Source: Blastocatellia bacterium
GTDB taxonomy: Bacteria > Acidobacteriota > Blastocatellia > UBA7656
DNA length: 64,000 bases
NCBI GenBank assembly: GCA_035275065.1
Contig: DATENM010000145.1
Span: forward strand, 25,851 to 89,850
Direction: 5' to 3'
Within the stretch, counting starts at the first letter, position 1. Each line of letters opens with the position of its first letter. Positions 23,856 through 31,869 of this stretch are shown in pieces. The notes under the pieces are model-generated. The model saw only the letters and a list, made by a program, of their open reading frames with translations. It was not told where the DNA came from and did no database searches. The translations under genes were made by a program, and so were the position numbers.

Positions 23856-25415
23856 ATGAGAATCTTACTTTTCAATCCCGACAATGGCGTGACGCGCAAC
23901 TTCATGCCGCACCTTTGGATGTTCCTGCTCCAGGCGCTGACGCCGCCCGAGCACGAGGTCTTGCTGATCGATGGCAACGCGCAACGCATGGATGAAGAGG
24001 GCATCGCGCGATTCGTGCGCGAGCAGCAGATCGGCCTGGTCGGCATCGGCGCCATGACGCGGATGATCCAGAAAGCCTATCGAATGGCCGATGCGATTCG
24101 CGCCACAGGCGTGCCTGTCGTGATGGGCGGGCCCCATGTGACCGAAGTGCCGGATGAAGCGCTCGGGCGCAATGGCGGGCCGCGCCATGCCGACGCGGTG
24201 GCCCTCGGTGAAGCCGACGAGACCTGGCCGCAGATCGTTACGGATGCCGCACGCGGCCAGCTCAAAGAGGTCTATGCGCCGGTTGATGAAACGGGCAAGG
24301 AGCGCAAGCCCAGCCTCCAGCCTTATCCGACGATCCCCTGGGAGACAATGGATCTGAATCAGTTCAATCTCGTTCCCAAAGTCTTCGCGCCTCTTCTCAA
24401 GCGTCTGGCCGGAGGGTGGGGAACCTTCAGCTTGATTCCGATTGAATCCGGGCGCGGCTGCCCATATGGCTGTGAGTTTTGTACGGTGACCGGCTTTTTC
24501 GGCGATTCGATCCGCTTTCGCTCAAACGAAAGCGTCGTCGAGGAAATGCTGCGGCTGAAAGCCCGCGCTCGCCGTGAAGGCGGGCAGATTGCCGTCTTCT
24601 TCATTGATGACAATTTCGCCATCAACATCAAGCGCACCAAGTCGCTGCTGCGCGACATTATCGCCGCCGGCGCGCAGATGAACTGGGTGGCGCAGATCAG
24701 CGCCAACCTGCTGCGCGACGAAGAACTGGTTGACCTGATCGCGGCGTCGGGCGGCAAGTGGATATTCATCGGCATGGAATCGATAGACACGGCCAATCTC
24801 GCCATTGCCAACAAAGGCTTCAACAAGCCGGACGAATATAAAGCCGTGCTCGAACGGCTGGCGCGGCGAGATATTCACGCCATCACCTCGTTTATCTTTG
24901 GCATGGATAATGACAGGCCGGGAGCCGCCGACCGGACGCTTGAGCAGATTCGCCATTGGCCGCCGGGATTGCCGGTGTTTGGCACACTCATCCCCTTTCC
25001 TTCGACGCCGCTTTACAAGCGGTTAGAAGTGGCAGGACGATTGACGCGGCCCCTGCACTGGCTGGACTTCCAACCTTACAAGATGGCGCATACGCCGCTG
25101 AAGATGAGCATCGAGCAGACGCACGCGGAAGTGAATCACGCCTGGTCGAGTTCCTACAGCCCCGAGGCCATCGCCGCAGCGGTAGACTCAATCAGCGACA
25201 AGCCGCTCGGCCATCGCGTCAATATTTTTATTGCGCGCCTGTGTTTTCGCGGCATCTACTTCCCACAGATGGGCAAGCTCGCCTGGATCAAAGTGATTGC
25301 GCAAAACCGGCGGACCATTTTTAAGCTCGTCGGCGAAGGGTTAAGGATCAATCGCAAGAAGCGCGACTGGCCTGAAGTCGCTGAACAGACCGTCGACCTT
25401 GAGAGGACCGGTTAA
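23856..25415 (+). CDS. B12-binding radical SAM protein (second of pair)
   Basis: 519 aa. Residues about 1-150 form the cobalamin-binding-like domain (LLFNPDNGVTRNFMPHLWMF, VVMGGPHVTEVP, ALGEADETWPQ). The radical SAM motif is GRGCPYGCEFCTV (Cys202, Cys206, Cys209), followed by FIDDNFAIN and IGMESIDTANLAIANK. A basic C-terminal region of about 100 residues follows. It is only distantly similar to its upstream neighbour, so they are likely to do successive steps instead of being a recent duplication. ATG follows AGAAAGG. Co-transcription with the upstream gene is likely. Confidence 0.88.
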   Translation: MRILLFNPDNGVTRNFMPHLWMFLLQALTPPEHEVLLIDGNAQRMDEEGIARFVREQQIGLVGIGAMTRMIQKAYRMADAIRATGVPVVMGGPHVTEVPDEALGRNGGPRHADAVALGEADETWPQIVTDAARGQLKEVYAPVDETGKERKPSLQPYPTIPWETMDLNQFNLVPKVFAPLLKRLAGGWGTFSLIPIESGRGCPYGCEFCTVTGFFGDSIRFRSNESVVEEMLRLKARARREGGQIAVFFIDDNFAINIKRTKSLLRDIIAAGAQMNWVAQISANLLRDEELVDLIAASGGKWIFIGMESIDTANLAIANKGFNKPDEYKAVLERLARRDIHAITSFIFGMDNDRPGAADRTLEQIRHWPPGLPVFGTLIPFPSTPLYKRLEVAGRLTRPLHWLDFQPYKMAHTPLKMSIEQTHAEVNHAWSSSYSPEAIAAAVDSISDKPLGHRVNIFIARLCFRGIYFPQMGKLAWIKVIAQNRRTIFKLVGEGLRINRKKRDWPEVAEQTVDLERTG

Positions 25416-25579
25416 TGCGGCGTTGGCTCAACAGAATTGGCGGCGCATGCTTCCTTCTTCCCAGCCTATTGCAACGATTGAACAATACCAGGGTGCCTCT
25501 CTGACGCTGCCTCCATCATCGATTTCCATGATGGCTGGGAAATGGCGCTTGGCCGGCGCTTGGATTATCAATTGCAGAT

Positions 25580-27208
25580 TCACTCCTCTTCAGTCAGCCG
25601 ATGGTCTGCTACTGCGCCGCCGACCGTGAAATGGTAGAGGTCCTGGTATTTGCGGCCCTTGAGGCCAAGTATTTCGTGCATCGGATCGTCGAAGTAGCAG
25701 CCGATGCCGGTGCTGCGGATGCCTGCCGCTTCAGCTTCCAGATAAAGCACCTGGCCGATGACCCCGGCTTCCCAAAAGAGACGAGGATAAAACCACGCGC
25801 CGTAGCGTTGCATCGCCCCCTCAAATTCAGCAATCATGCCGAGGCTGAAACAACCATCCCTGGCGATTGCCTGGAGGCAAGAAATCTGTCGGGCGGCCTC
25901 GCCTGCTTCGGTCTGGATGAGACAGTAAAGTTCGAGTTGCTCTGGACATCCTGGTGGCCGACGCCACTGATCAGCCTGAGTGAGCGCTGCTTCCAGCGCC
26001 TCTCTCTGTGTGGGGTCGCGCACCAGGAGGTAAAGTCCCGCCGGTAGATCATCCACGCGGTGAACAAAAATGGCCAGGTGAAGGCGAGGTTTCCAGGGAA
26101 GCGTGCTGAAGGGAAGAGAACCGGGGACTGCCAGAGTTCTTCGCAGGATGCGATAGAACGTCTCGCGCGAGATTCGCGTCTGTCCGTCCATTGCCACAGC
26201 ACTGCGGCGCTGACGAATCATCTGGCGCAGAGAAACTGGGCGAACTTCCAATGACTCCGGCTCGGGCGGCCTTTGAGTGCTCTCATACTGACCCGCGCCA
26301 CGCGGCTTGCGAGCCGCTTCCGCTATCTCACCCATGCCCCATTCCACGTGGGCCTTACTCAGTTGATTGGGTCTGCCCCGCCAGTCGAGAGATTCGAAAG
26401 CCCGAACGGCGTCTTCGGGCAGACCGGTTTCAGTGGTCTCGGCTACAAAGGGACCAACCGCCATCAGCACGTCCGGTTCTTCCGCTTCGGCGTCGTGAGC
26501 AAGAAATGTGCCTGTGAGTAGCGCCAGCTCATCCCTACCCAGGTTGTCGAGAATCCTTGTCTGCCAGCCCAGCCCGGCGGCAGCGACGCTCATCGCGCCG
26601 ATGGCGTGGCCCACATCATGCTGGCAGTAGCGATAGGCGCGGTGGCCGTACTTCCATGCCTCTCGCCAGTGAATGGACGTGAGCCCGATCAACAGCGTGT
26701 CCTTTGGCAGTCGCCCACAAAGCCTTTCCCACACCCCTGACGCAAACTCTGCGCGCTGCTCCAACCCATGTTCTTTCGGCGCATAATGGCAGACCGTGGC
26801 GTTATCTGATAGCCCCGGCAGGGGGCCGCAGATCAAGTAGCCCTCGGTCGGGTGGAGATTTCCACTCGACGGATTGACCCGCAGCGCCCAACTGATATCA
26901 CCGGCGCGCTTCCATGCCGAGATTGCCAGGCTGTCGAAGAAAAGCTGAGAAACGCTGCGCACGCTCACCGCTGCTGGCCGCACCCGGCCCGGAGCAAAGG
27001 CCTCATCGTACAGCGGCTCATCCGCCGGCGGGATTTTCTCCAGAGCGATTAGCGGCGCGCCCTCATACCGGCGAAAGGGATTCGGCTGATTGGCCCAATC
27101 CATGTAGCCCAGGCTCGCGGCGTAGCGGTGCGGGTAATGCTTGGTTGCCTGGTGATACTCAAAAACCTGCTGAAGCGCGTCTGCCTTGTTGCTAGAGATT
27201 CGTTTCAT
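25580..27208 (-). CDS. SagB/ThcOx-type nitroreductase with two tandem domains
   Basis: 542 aa from the ATG at 27208; a TATAGT lies 13-18 nt upstream with no ribosome site, so the mRNA may be nearly leaderless. Two FMN-dependent nitroreductase domains lie in tandem (about 75-285 and 310-540). The first has RVNPSSGNLHPTEGYLICGP and the second LRQMIRQRRSAVAMDG and GMIAEFEGAMQRYGAWFYPR. SagB-type enzymes oxidise azoline rings in ribosomal peptides, but many standalone double-domain members have unknown roles. No YcaO cyclodehydratase or precursor peptide is seen. It converges on the radical SAM pair. Confidence 0.8.
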   Translation of the reverse strand: MKRISSNKADALQQVFEYHQATKHYPHRYAASLGYMDWANQPNPFRRYEGAPLIALEKIPPADEPLYDEAFAPGRVRPAAVSVRSVSQLFFDSLAISAWKRAGDISWALRVNPSSGNLHPTEGYLICGPLPGLSDNATVCHYAPKEHGLEQRAEFASGVWERLCGRLPKDTLLIGLTSIHWREAWKYGHRAYRYCQHDVGHAIGAMSVAAAGLGWQTRILDNLGRDELALLTGTFLAHDAEAEEPDVLMAVGPFVAETTETGLPEDAVRAFESLDWRGRPNQLSKAHVEWGMGEIAEAARKPRGAGQYESTQRPPEPESLEVRPVSLRQMIRQRRSAVAMDGQTRISRETFYRILRRTLAVPGSLPFSTLPWKPRLHLAIFVHRVDDLPAGLYLLVRDPTQREALEAALTQADQWRRPPGCPEQLELYCLIQTEAGEAARQISCLQAIARDGCFSLGMIAEFEGAMQRYGAWFYPRLFWEAGVIGQVLYLEAEAAGIRSTGIGCYFDDPMHEILGLKGRKYQDLYHFTVGGAVADHRLTEEE

Positions 27209-27319
27209 GCGGATGCGGCTAACTATAGCATGATCGGCGGCGCTGAGAGACTCCGGCAACGAGCGCTGCCGCGCCGCAAGTCTTAAAAGCCCATGCCGCC
27301 ATCCATTTTGAGTCGCCTT

Positions 27320-27763
27320 TCAGCGCCGCCCATAGAGGATCAATTGCGGTCGGCTTCGGCCCCAATTATCCCTGCCATACCAGAATTCGACACTGCGAAT
27401 TCTGCGCTCGTCCCCCGGCAGGTCAATTGCCCTCGTCGTCCTGCCGTTGCGGATTCGCTCTCGAACCTGAACCTCGGTGTCGGCGCCGTTCTCGAAGTGC
27501 ACCACGACGCGCTGGACCTCAATGTCCCCACCCTGAACAAAAAACCGGATCGCTCGGAACCGTCCGCGGGCATTCACACGAATGGTGTCATGATCTTGCC
27601 GGCCATCGACACGCGAATCTCCGAGGCGTTCCCACCGGCCATCATCTCGCCGATACCTATCGTCTCGATCACGCCTCTGGGCATCTACGCCGAGACCGAA
27701 GCTCAAGACGAGCAATAACGAAATGAGCAAACGAATTGATTTCATCAAGGTCATTCTTTTCAT
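27320..27763 (-). CDS. Small exported protein, DUF2541-like
   Basis: 147 aa from the ATG at 27763 (GGGAG five nt upstream). Signal peptide at residues 1-30 (IRLLISLLLVLSFGLGVDAQ), then an Arg/Asp-rich linker and a beta-sandwich-like domain of about 100 residues (RFFVQGGDIEVQRVVVHFEN, RIRSVEFWYGRDNW). The pattern resembles DUF2541-type small periplasmic proteins of unknown function. Its promoter region carries a Crp/Fnr-type palindrome (27857-27872) 30.5 bp from a TATCAT -10. Confidence 0.7.
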   Translation of the reverse strand: MKRMTLMKSIRLLISLLLVLSFGLGVDAQRRDRDDRYRRDDGRWERLGDSRVDGRQDHDTIRVNARGRFRAIRFFVQGGDIEVQRVVVHFENGADTEVQVRERIRNGRTTRAIDLPGDERRIRSVEFWYGRDNWGRSRPQLILYGRR

Positions 27764-27828
27764 TTTTTCTCCCGACTTGCTGGTCAAAGGCGCGAAGTCG
27801 CCTCAACCTGAACATGCTGCTGTTTGAG

Positions 27829-27872
27829 ATGATAAGCCCACCGCGCGGTGGGCTTCTGTCCAATATTAAACA
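27829..27872 (-). promoter_or_regulatory. Crp/Fnr-type promoter of the DUF2541-like gene
   Basis: TGTCCAATATTAAACA (27857-27872) matches the consensus palindrome at 13 of 16. On the minus strand TATCAT starts at 27834, 30.5 bp from the centre. The spacer is occupied by the perfect palindrome at 27834-27855, which may interfere. Confidence 0.45.
27834..27855 (-). terminator. Perfect palindrome after the regulator at 27941
   Basis: AAGCCCACCGCGCGGTGGGC plus TT is a perfect 22-bp palindrome about 85 bp beyond the stop of the minus-strand Crp/Fnr gene. It probably terminates that transcript. It also lies between the Crp/Fnr-type site and the -10 of the next gene. Confidence 0.55.
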
Positions 27873-27940
27873 ATCGTGTGAAGATAATTGCGAATGCTGG
27901 TAAGCATGATTGGCCGCTGGCCGGCGACTGACCCACAACG

Positions 27941-28621
27941 CTAGGCGATATGAGCCAGATAATCTGTGAATTTCTTCTCTTTGATGATGAGGAAGTGCTC
28001 GTCGCTCGTCTCGATCAGCCCGAGGTTGCGAAAGCGCTGCATAAAAACACTGATCCGTGATCGCGTCGTGCCGACCATCTTAGACAATTCTTCCTGGCTA
28101 ATCTTGTGTTCGATGCGTAAGCGATCAGGGCCTTGATTGCCGAGGCTGCGGGCCAGTTGTAATAGGGTCTTGCCGAGGCGCTGTTCGCTGTCTACGGTCA
28201 CCAGATGAGCGATCACCTGCTGTTGTTCAGCAATCCGCATGGCGAGGTAGCGGACAAATCCCTCAAGCAGCGAAGCACTACCCAGCAGCGAAAAGAACTT
28301 CGAGGCAGGGACGACTTTTAAGTTGGTCTCTTCCATGGCCGTCGCGGTCTCAATCCGTTCGCCCAACCCTGACAGGCTCAACTCGCCGAACACCTCGCCG
28401 GCCCCGTGGACGGCAAAGATGCACTCTCTTCCTTCAAGTGAAACCATGACGAGTTTGACCTGGCCGCTTTCAATGAAGTAGACCGTGTCGCCCGGTTCCC
28501 CACAGGTGTAGACGTTTTCATGTTTGGCGACCTTGCTTGGGCGCGCGTCCCGGAGGTCGCGACGCAAGCAATCGCGCAATTGTTGAATGAAGCGGTCAGC
28601 CTGAGGAGTCTCTTGAATCAT
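27941..28621 (-). CDS. Crp/Fnr family transcriptional regulator
   Basis: 226 aa. The cNMP-binding domain spans about 25-145 (VYTCGEPGDTVYFIESGQVK, GEVFGELSLSGLGERIETAT). GEVFGELSLSG with a following ERIETATAM is close to the phosphate-binding cassette of ligand-binding members. The HTH is at about 175-210 (ISQEELSKMVGTTRSRISVF). It is a close paralogue of the protein at 28712 and of the relic at 20893. No N-terminal Fe-S cysteine set is seen. It ends 90 bp before a hairpin. The 90-bp gap upstream has no recognisable Crp/Fnr site, so it may be read from the neighbouring regulator. Confidence 0.9.
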   Translation of the reverse strand: MIQETPQADRFIQQLRDCLRRDLRDARPSKVAKHENVYTCGEPGDTVYFIESGQVKLVMVSLEGRECIFAVHGAGEVFGELSLSGLGERIETATAMEETNLKVVPASKFFSLLGSASLLEGFVRYLAMRIAEQQQVIAHLVTVDSEQRLGKTLLQLARSLGNQGPDRLRIEHKISQEELSKMVGTTRSRISVFMQRFRNLGLIETSDEHFLIIKEKKFTDYLAHIA

Positions 28622-28711
28622 TGGCCTCTAACCGGTTGATGCTACCGAATACATGGACAGCGGACTCCCTCAGTATATAACGAGATTGATTGGATCGCCA
28701 TCAGCCCCGGC

Positions 28712-29506
28712 CTACCGATTCGCTCGCTTGCATTGGTACGTCGTCCCCGTATGGCGCTTAACACGACCCGATAAAATCCTGTCATCATCTTCTCCTTGAT
28801 GGGGATTCAGCTGGCATGCAGCGGACTGGACAATGGACGCCAGGTAAGTCATCAGCTTGTGCTCCTTGATGATGAGATGGTGCTCGGTGGTCATCTCAAT
28901 GAGGCCGAGGTTGCGAAAGCGCTGCATAAAGACGCTGACGCGCGGCCTCGTCGTGCCGACCATCGAGGCCAGTTCTTCGTGTGAGATTCTCAGCTCGATG
29001 CGGATGCTGCGCGGGTCTTTCAAACCGTGCTTTCTGGCGATTTGCAACAGCGTCTGCCCGAGCCGCTGCTCGCTATCGACGGTCACCAAGTTGGCGATGA
29101 CCTCCTGCTGGTCGGCGACGCGCACCGTCAGGTATTTGATGAAGCCTTCCAGCAGAGAGTCTTTGGCCAGCCGCTCAAGGAACTGGTCGCAGTGGACCCG
29201 TTTCAAAACCGTGTCTTCCATGGCGGTCGCCCTTTCCAGCCGCCCCTTCAGTCCCGATAGGCACAACTCACCGAAAATATCCCCTGTGCCGTGGATCGCC
29301 AGCATGCACTCTTTGCCTTCCGACGAGACCATGACGAGTTTGACCTTGCCGCTTTCGATGAAGTAGATCATCTCGACTGCCTCGCCGACCGTGTAGACGT
29401 AGTCGTTTTTGGCAATATTGATCGCGCTGGAGTTGCGCGTCTCACGCCGCAAAGAGTCGCGCATCTGTTCCTGGAATAGAATCGTGTTGGGATTATGCTC
29501 GATCAT
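28712..29506 (-). CDS. Crp/Fnr family transcriptional regulator
   Basis: 264 aa. The cNMP-binding domain is at about 25-145 (YTVGEAVEMIYFIESGKVKL, GDIFGELCLSGLKGRLERAT), the HTH at about 175-215 (ISHEELASMVGTTRPRVSVF), and a 45-aa unstructured tail follows that the paralogue at 27941 lacks. The relic at 20893 matches this protein's HTH best. Its promoter has the site at 29596-29611 and TAAACT 29.5 bp away, identical in hexamer and spacing to the promoter before the relic, pointing to autoregulation or cross-regulation. Confidence 0.9.
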   Translation of the reverse strand: MIEHNPNTILFQEQMRDSLRRETRNSSAINIAKNDYVYTVGEAVEMIYFIESGKVKLVMVSSEGKECMLAIHGTGDIFGELCLSGLKGRLERATAMEDTVLKRVHCDQFLERLAKDSLLEGFIKYLTVRVADQQEVIANLVTVDSEQRLGQTLLQIARKHGLKDPRSIRIELRISHEELASMVGTTRPRVSVFMQRFRNLGLIEMTTEHHLIIKEHKLMTYLASIVQSAACQLNPHQGEDDDRILSGRVKRHTGTTYQCKRANR

Positions 29507-29568
29507 AGGCAGGGTCTCCGCTTCGGATGTTGTTTAGGTAAAAATCACCAATTATCTTCTCCAATAAT

Positions 29569-29611
29569 AGTTTATGCTCAATCGCGAATGATTGCCGTGC
29601 AATATTGGACA
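29569..29611 (-). promoter_or_regulatory. Class II Crp/Fnr-type promoter of the regulator at 29506
   Basis: CGTGCAATATTGGACA (29596-29611) matches the consensus at 14 of 16. On the minus strand TAAACT starts at 29574, exactly 29.5 bp from the centre, giving a predicted start near 29562 and a leader of about 55 nt. Confidence 0.65.
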
Positions 29612-29755
29612 GTAACCCCCTCGGCACGGGTGATTGCTTAGCCTCCGATAGTTCAAGAGAAGCAGTCGTTATAGTAAATATTTTTTCGCGGGAACTTCTG
29701 TCGTTTTTCGCAAGGACTTTTATGAATCCGCAAGGGCTTTTGTAATTGGCATGAT

Positions 29756-30985
29756 CTACCGGGTCAGGTGGGCAACCGTCTCGACATGATAAGTCTGCGG
29801 GAAGAGGTCAACGCCGGTGACGCGGTCGAGCCTGTAGCCGGCATCAAGCAGACGGCGCAGATCGCGCGCCAGCGTCGGCGGGTCGCACGAGACATAAACG
29901 ACGCGCGCCGGCTCTAAGGCGATGATGCCTGCGAGCGCGGCGGCGGCTCCCGCGCGCGGCGGGTCGAGCACCAACAATTCAACCGGCTCACTCGCGGTGG
30001 TTCGCGGCGCTGTGAAATCAGCGAGCCATTGCTCGACGCGGGTATGCCGCAACTCGACATTGGCGGTCTGGTTGGCCGCGATGTTCTGCCGCGCAAAGCG
30101 TACCGCTTCCAGGTCGGATTCGACACTGATGACGCGGTTGAAGCGCCGCGCCAGCGGCAAGCTGAACAGCCCGACACCGGCATAAAGATCGACCGCTACA
30201 CTACCCGCATAATCATCCAGCGCCTCGCCGGTCAGCGCCTCAAGCAACAGCGCATTGCCTTGAAAGAAAGTCGTCGGGCTGAACTTGTAGGTCAGATCAT
30301 GGATCGTGCGAGTGATTGTCCCTGAAGGCAGGCCGCTCACCGCCGGCGCGATGGCAATGCCGTTGTCGCCCGCGGCCATCTCGACTTCACGCAAGCGTGA
30401 AAGATCGGCGCGCGCCGCGCCTGTCGAATCACTCGCCGCCTCGCGCAACTGAGAAAGCGCGGCGTCGAGTTCCGGCACCAGCACAGGGCAACTGGCAATA
30501 TCGCGAACCGCGCTTGAGGCCGAACGATTGAAGCCGATGCGTAGCGGTTGATCCGCCGTTGACCTGTCGCTTGCGAGCTTGACCTGGGCGCGTGCGCGGT
30601 AGCCGGTCTCGGCGGCGTGCAACACGGCAATCTCTTGCGGCCAACTGATCTTGCCGATGCGCGTCAGCGCGTCACGAATGAAGCCGGATTTCGCCGCGAG
30701 CTGTGCGTCATAGGTTAAGTGCTGAAGCTGGCAGCCGCCGCATTCGCCAAAGTAGGCGCACAAGGGCGCGCGGCGTTCCGCTGACGGTTCAATGATCGAG
30801 TCAACGACAGCGCGGGCATAGTTCTTCTTGCGCTCGACGACGCGCACGCGCAAACGCTCGCCGGGCGCGGCCAGTGGGACGAAGATCGTCAAGCCCTCGT
30901 GATGCGCGATGGCGTCGCCGCCATAGGCGAGACGTTCGGTGGTCACCTCAATGTGGTCGTCCAGTTTGAGCGATTGCGTAGTCAC
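29756..30985 (-). CDS. 23S rRNA (uracil-5-)-methyltransferase, RlmD/RumA-like
   Basis: 409 aa. An N-terminal TRAM domain (about 5-65, IEVTTERLAYGGDAIAHHEG) is followed by the Fe-S cysteines Cys76, Cys82 and Cys85 (CAYFGECGGCQLQH) and a fourth near 167. The SAM-binding motif VDLYAGVGLFSLPLARRF and the C-terminal VYVSCDPPTLARDL, holding the catalytic cysteine, define the TrmA/RlmC/RlmD family. Length fits RlmD (about 430 aa). Which uridine is modified (RlmC, RlmD or another site) cannot be fixed by eye. It appears to be a single gene, 65 bp after the 31051-31869 gene. Confidence 0.9.
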   Translation of the reverse strand: MTTQSLKLDDHIEVTTERLAYGGDAIAHHEGLTIFVPLAAPGERLRVRVVERKKNYARAVVDSIIEPSAERRAPLCAYFGECGGCQLQHLTYDAQLAAKSGFIRDALTRIGKISWPQEIAVLHAAETGYRARAQVKLASDRSTADQPLRIGFNRSASSAVRDIASCPVLVPELDAALSQLREAASDSTGAARADLSRLREVEMAAGDNGIAIAPAVSGLPSGTITRTIHDLTYKFSPTTFFQGNALLLEALTGEALDDYAGSVAVDLYAGVGLFSLPLARRFNRVISVESDLEAVRFARQNIAANQTANVELRHTRVEQWLADFTAPRTTASEPVELLVLDPPRAGAAAALAGIIALEPARVVYVSCDPPTLARDLRRLLDAGYRLDRVTGVDLFPQTYHVETVAHLTR

Positions 30986-31050
30986 TCTTCCACCATAACA
31001 GCTAGCCGGCGACGGTGGAAAGAGACGCGGGGGGCGCGGCGAGAGAAGGC

Positions 31051-31869
31051 TCAGAGATAAAAGAGGCTCAGGCGCGGCAGGCCGTTGCTTTCGCGGAGGC
31101 GGCGGGCGACGAAGTTTTCGAGCGTCTGCTCGTAGATGGCTTTGTCCATCTTCTTGCGATAAGCCTGTAACTGCGCCTCGGCTTCTTCGCGCAGGTGGGC
31201 GAAGTCGTCATCGCCGAGGGCACGGCGCGCGCTCGCCAGCAACATCCGATCAATGGCGTCAAGGTCGTGCTCGATGGCTTCGGCATTGGCGCGGGTTGCC
31301 TGCTCGATGGTCGCGCGAATCTCTGCGAGCCGCGCCCGCGCCCGCTCGATGGCGCTGTCGACTTCGCCGCGCTTACTCTCCTGAGCGAGCGCCGCCGCGG
31401 CGCGCAACTCCGCGTCCGAGCGCGACAGGAAATCGAGCAGCACAGGCTTCGGAAATGGCTCGACCGTTTGCCGCTCGGCCGCGGCGGTTGCCGGCTCTTC
31501 TATCTCTGTGAGGCTGCCAGGAGGCGCGCCGCCGACCTGCGCCAAGCGGTATTCGGCGAACGAGGCTTCGACTTCCTGCTGGCAGTAGAAGATGGAATTA
31601 ACCTTGCGGTACTTGCGCGCGCGGGCGTCGTAGGAGTCGAAGGATTTATTGATCGCCCGCAAGACGACGTGCAGCGGGATGCCGGCGATCTTCCAGCTTT
31701 CAATCAGCGCCCAGTCGAGCGGCGAGACCAGCATCGGCTTGCCGCGGCGGCGCACGAACTCCTCTTCGACTTCGGTGAAGTAGTTGAAGTAATTCAGCCG
31801 GTCAGCGCCGCCGGCTTGCTCTACTGTATCGTCCAAGGTTCTTCGGCCCGCTGTCGGTTGATCTGCCAA
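31051..31869 (-). CDS. Protein of unknown function, 272 aa
   Basis: The TTG start follows directly on the stop of the upstream aminotransferase gene (TGA then TTG), so translation is coupled. The N-terminal half has a compact folded segment (LNYFNYFTEVEEEFVRRRGK, PLDWALIESWKIAGIPLHVV) resembling a helical nucleic-acid-binding or replication-associated fold, and the C-terminal half (about 150-260) is a charged, Ala/Glu/Arg-rich helical or coiled-coil region. No family is recognised with certainty. Pairing with an aminotransferase suggests no clear function. Confidence 0.7.
   Translation of the reverse strand: MADQPTAGRRTLDDTVEQAGGADRLNYFNYFTEVEEEFVRRRGKPMLVSPLDWALIESWKIAGIPLHVVLRAINKSFDSYDARARKYRKVNSIFYCQQEVEASFAEYRLAQVGGAPPGSLTEIEEPATAAAERQTVEPFPKPVLLDFLSRSDAELRAAAALAQESKRGEVDSAIERARARLAEIRATIEQATRANAEAIEHDLDAIDRMLLASARRALGDDDFAHLREEAEAQLQAYRKKMDKAIYEQTLENFVARRLRESNGLPRLSLFYL

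Noticed and set aside
22253..25415. Assignment of the radical SAM pair to hopanoid or membrane-spanning lipid synthesis
   Set aside because: Size and cofactor type fit, and the desaturase is close, but no diagnostic residues or hopanoid genes were seen; the function is left open.
25399..25629. 76-aa plus-strand ORF after the second radical SAM gene
   Set aside because: It overlaps both the radical SAM gene and the convergent SagB-type gene, has no ribosome site and no recognisable pattern.
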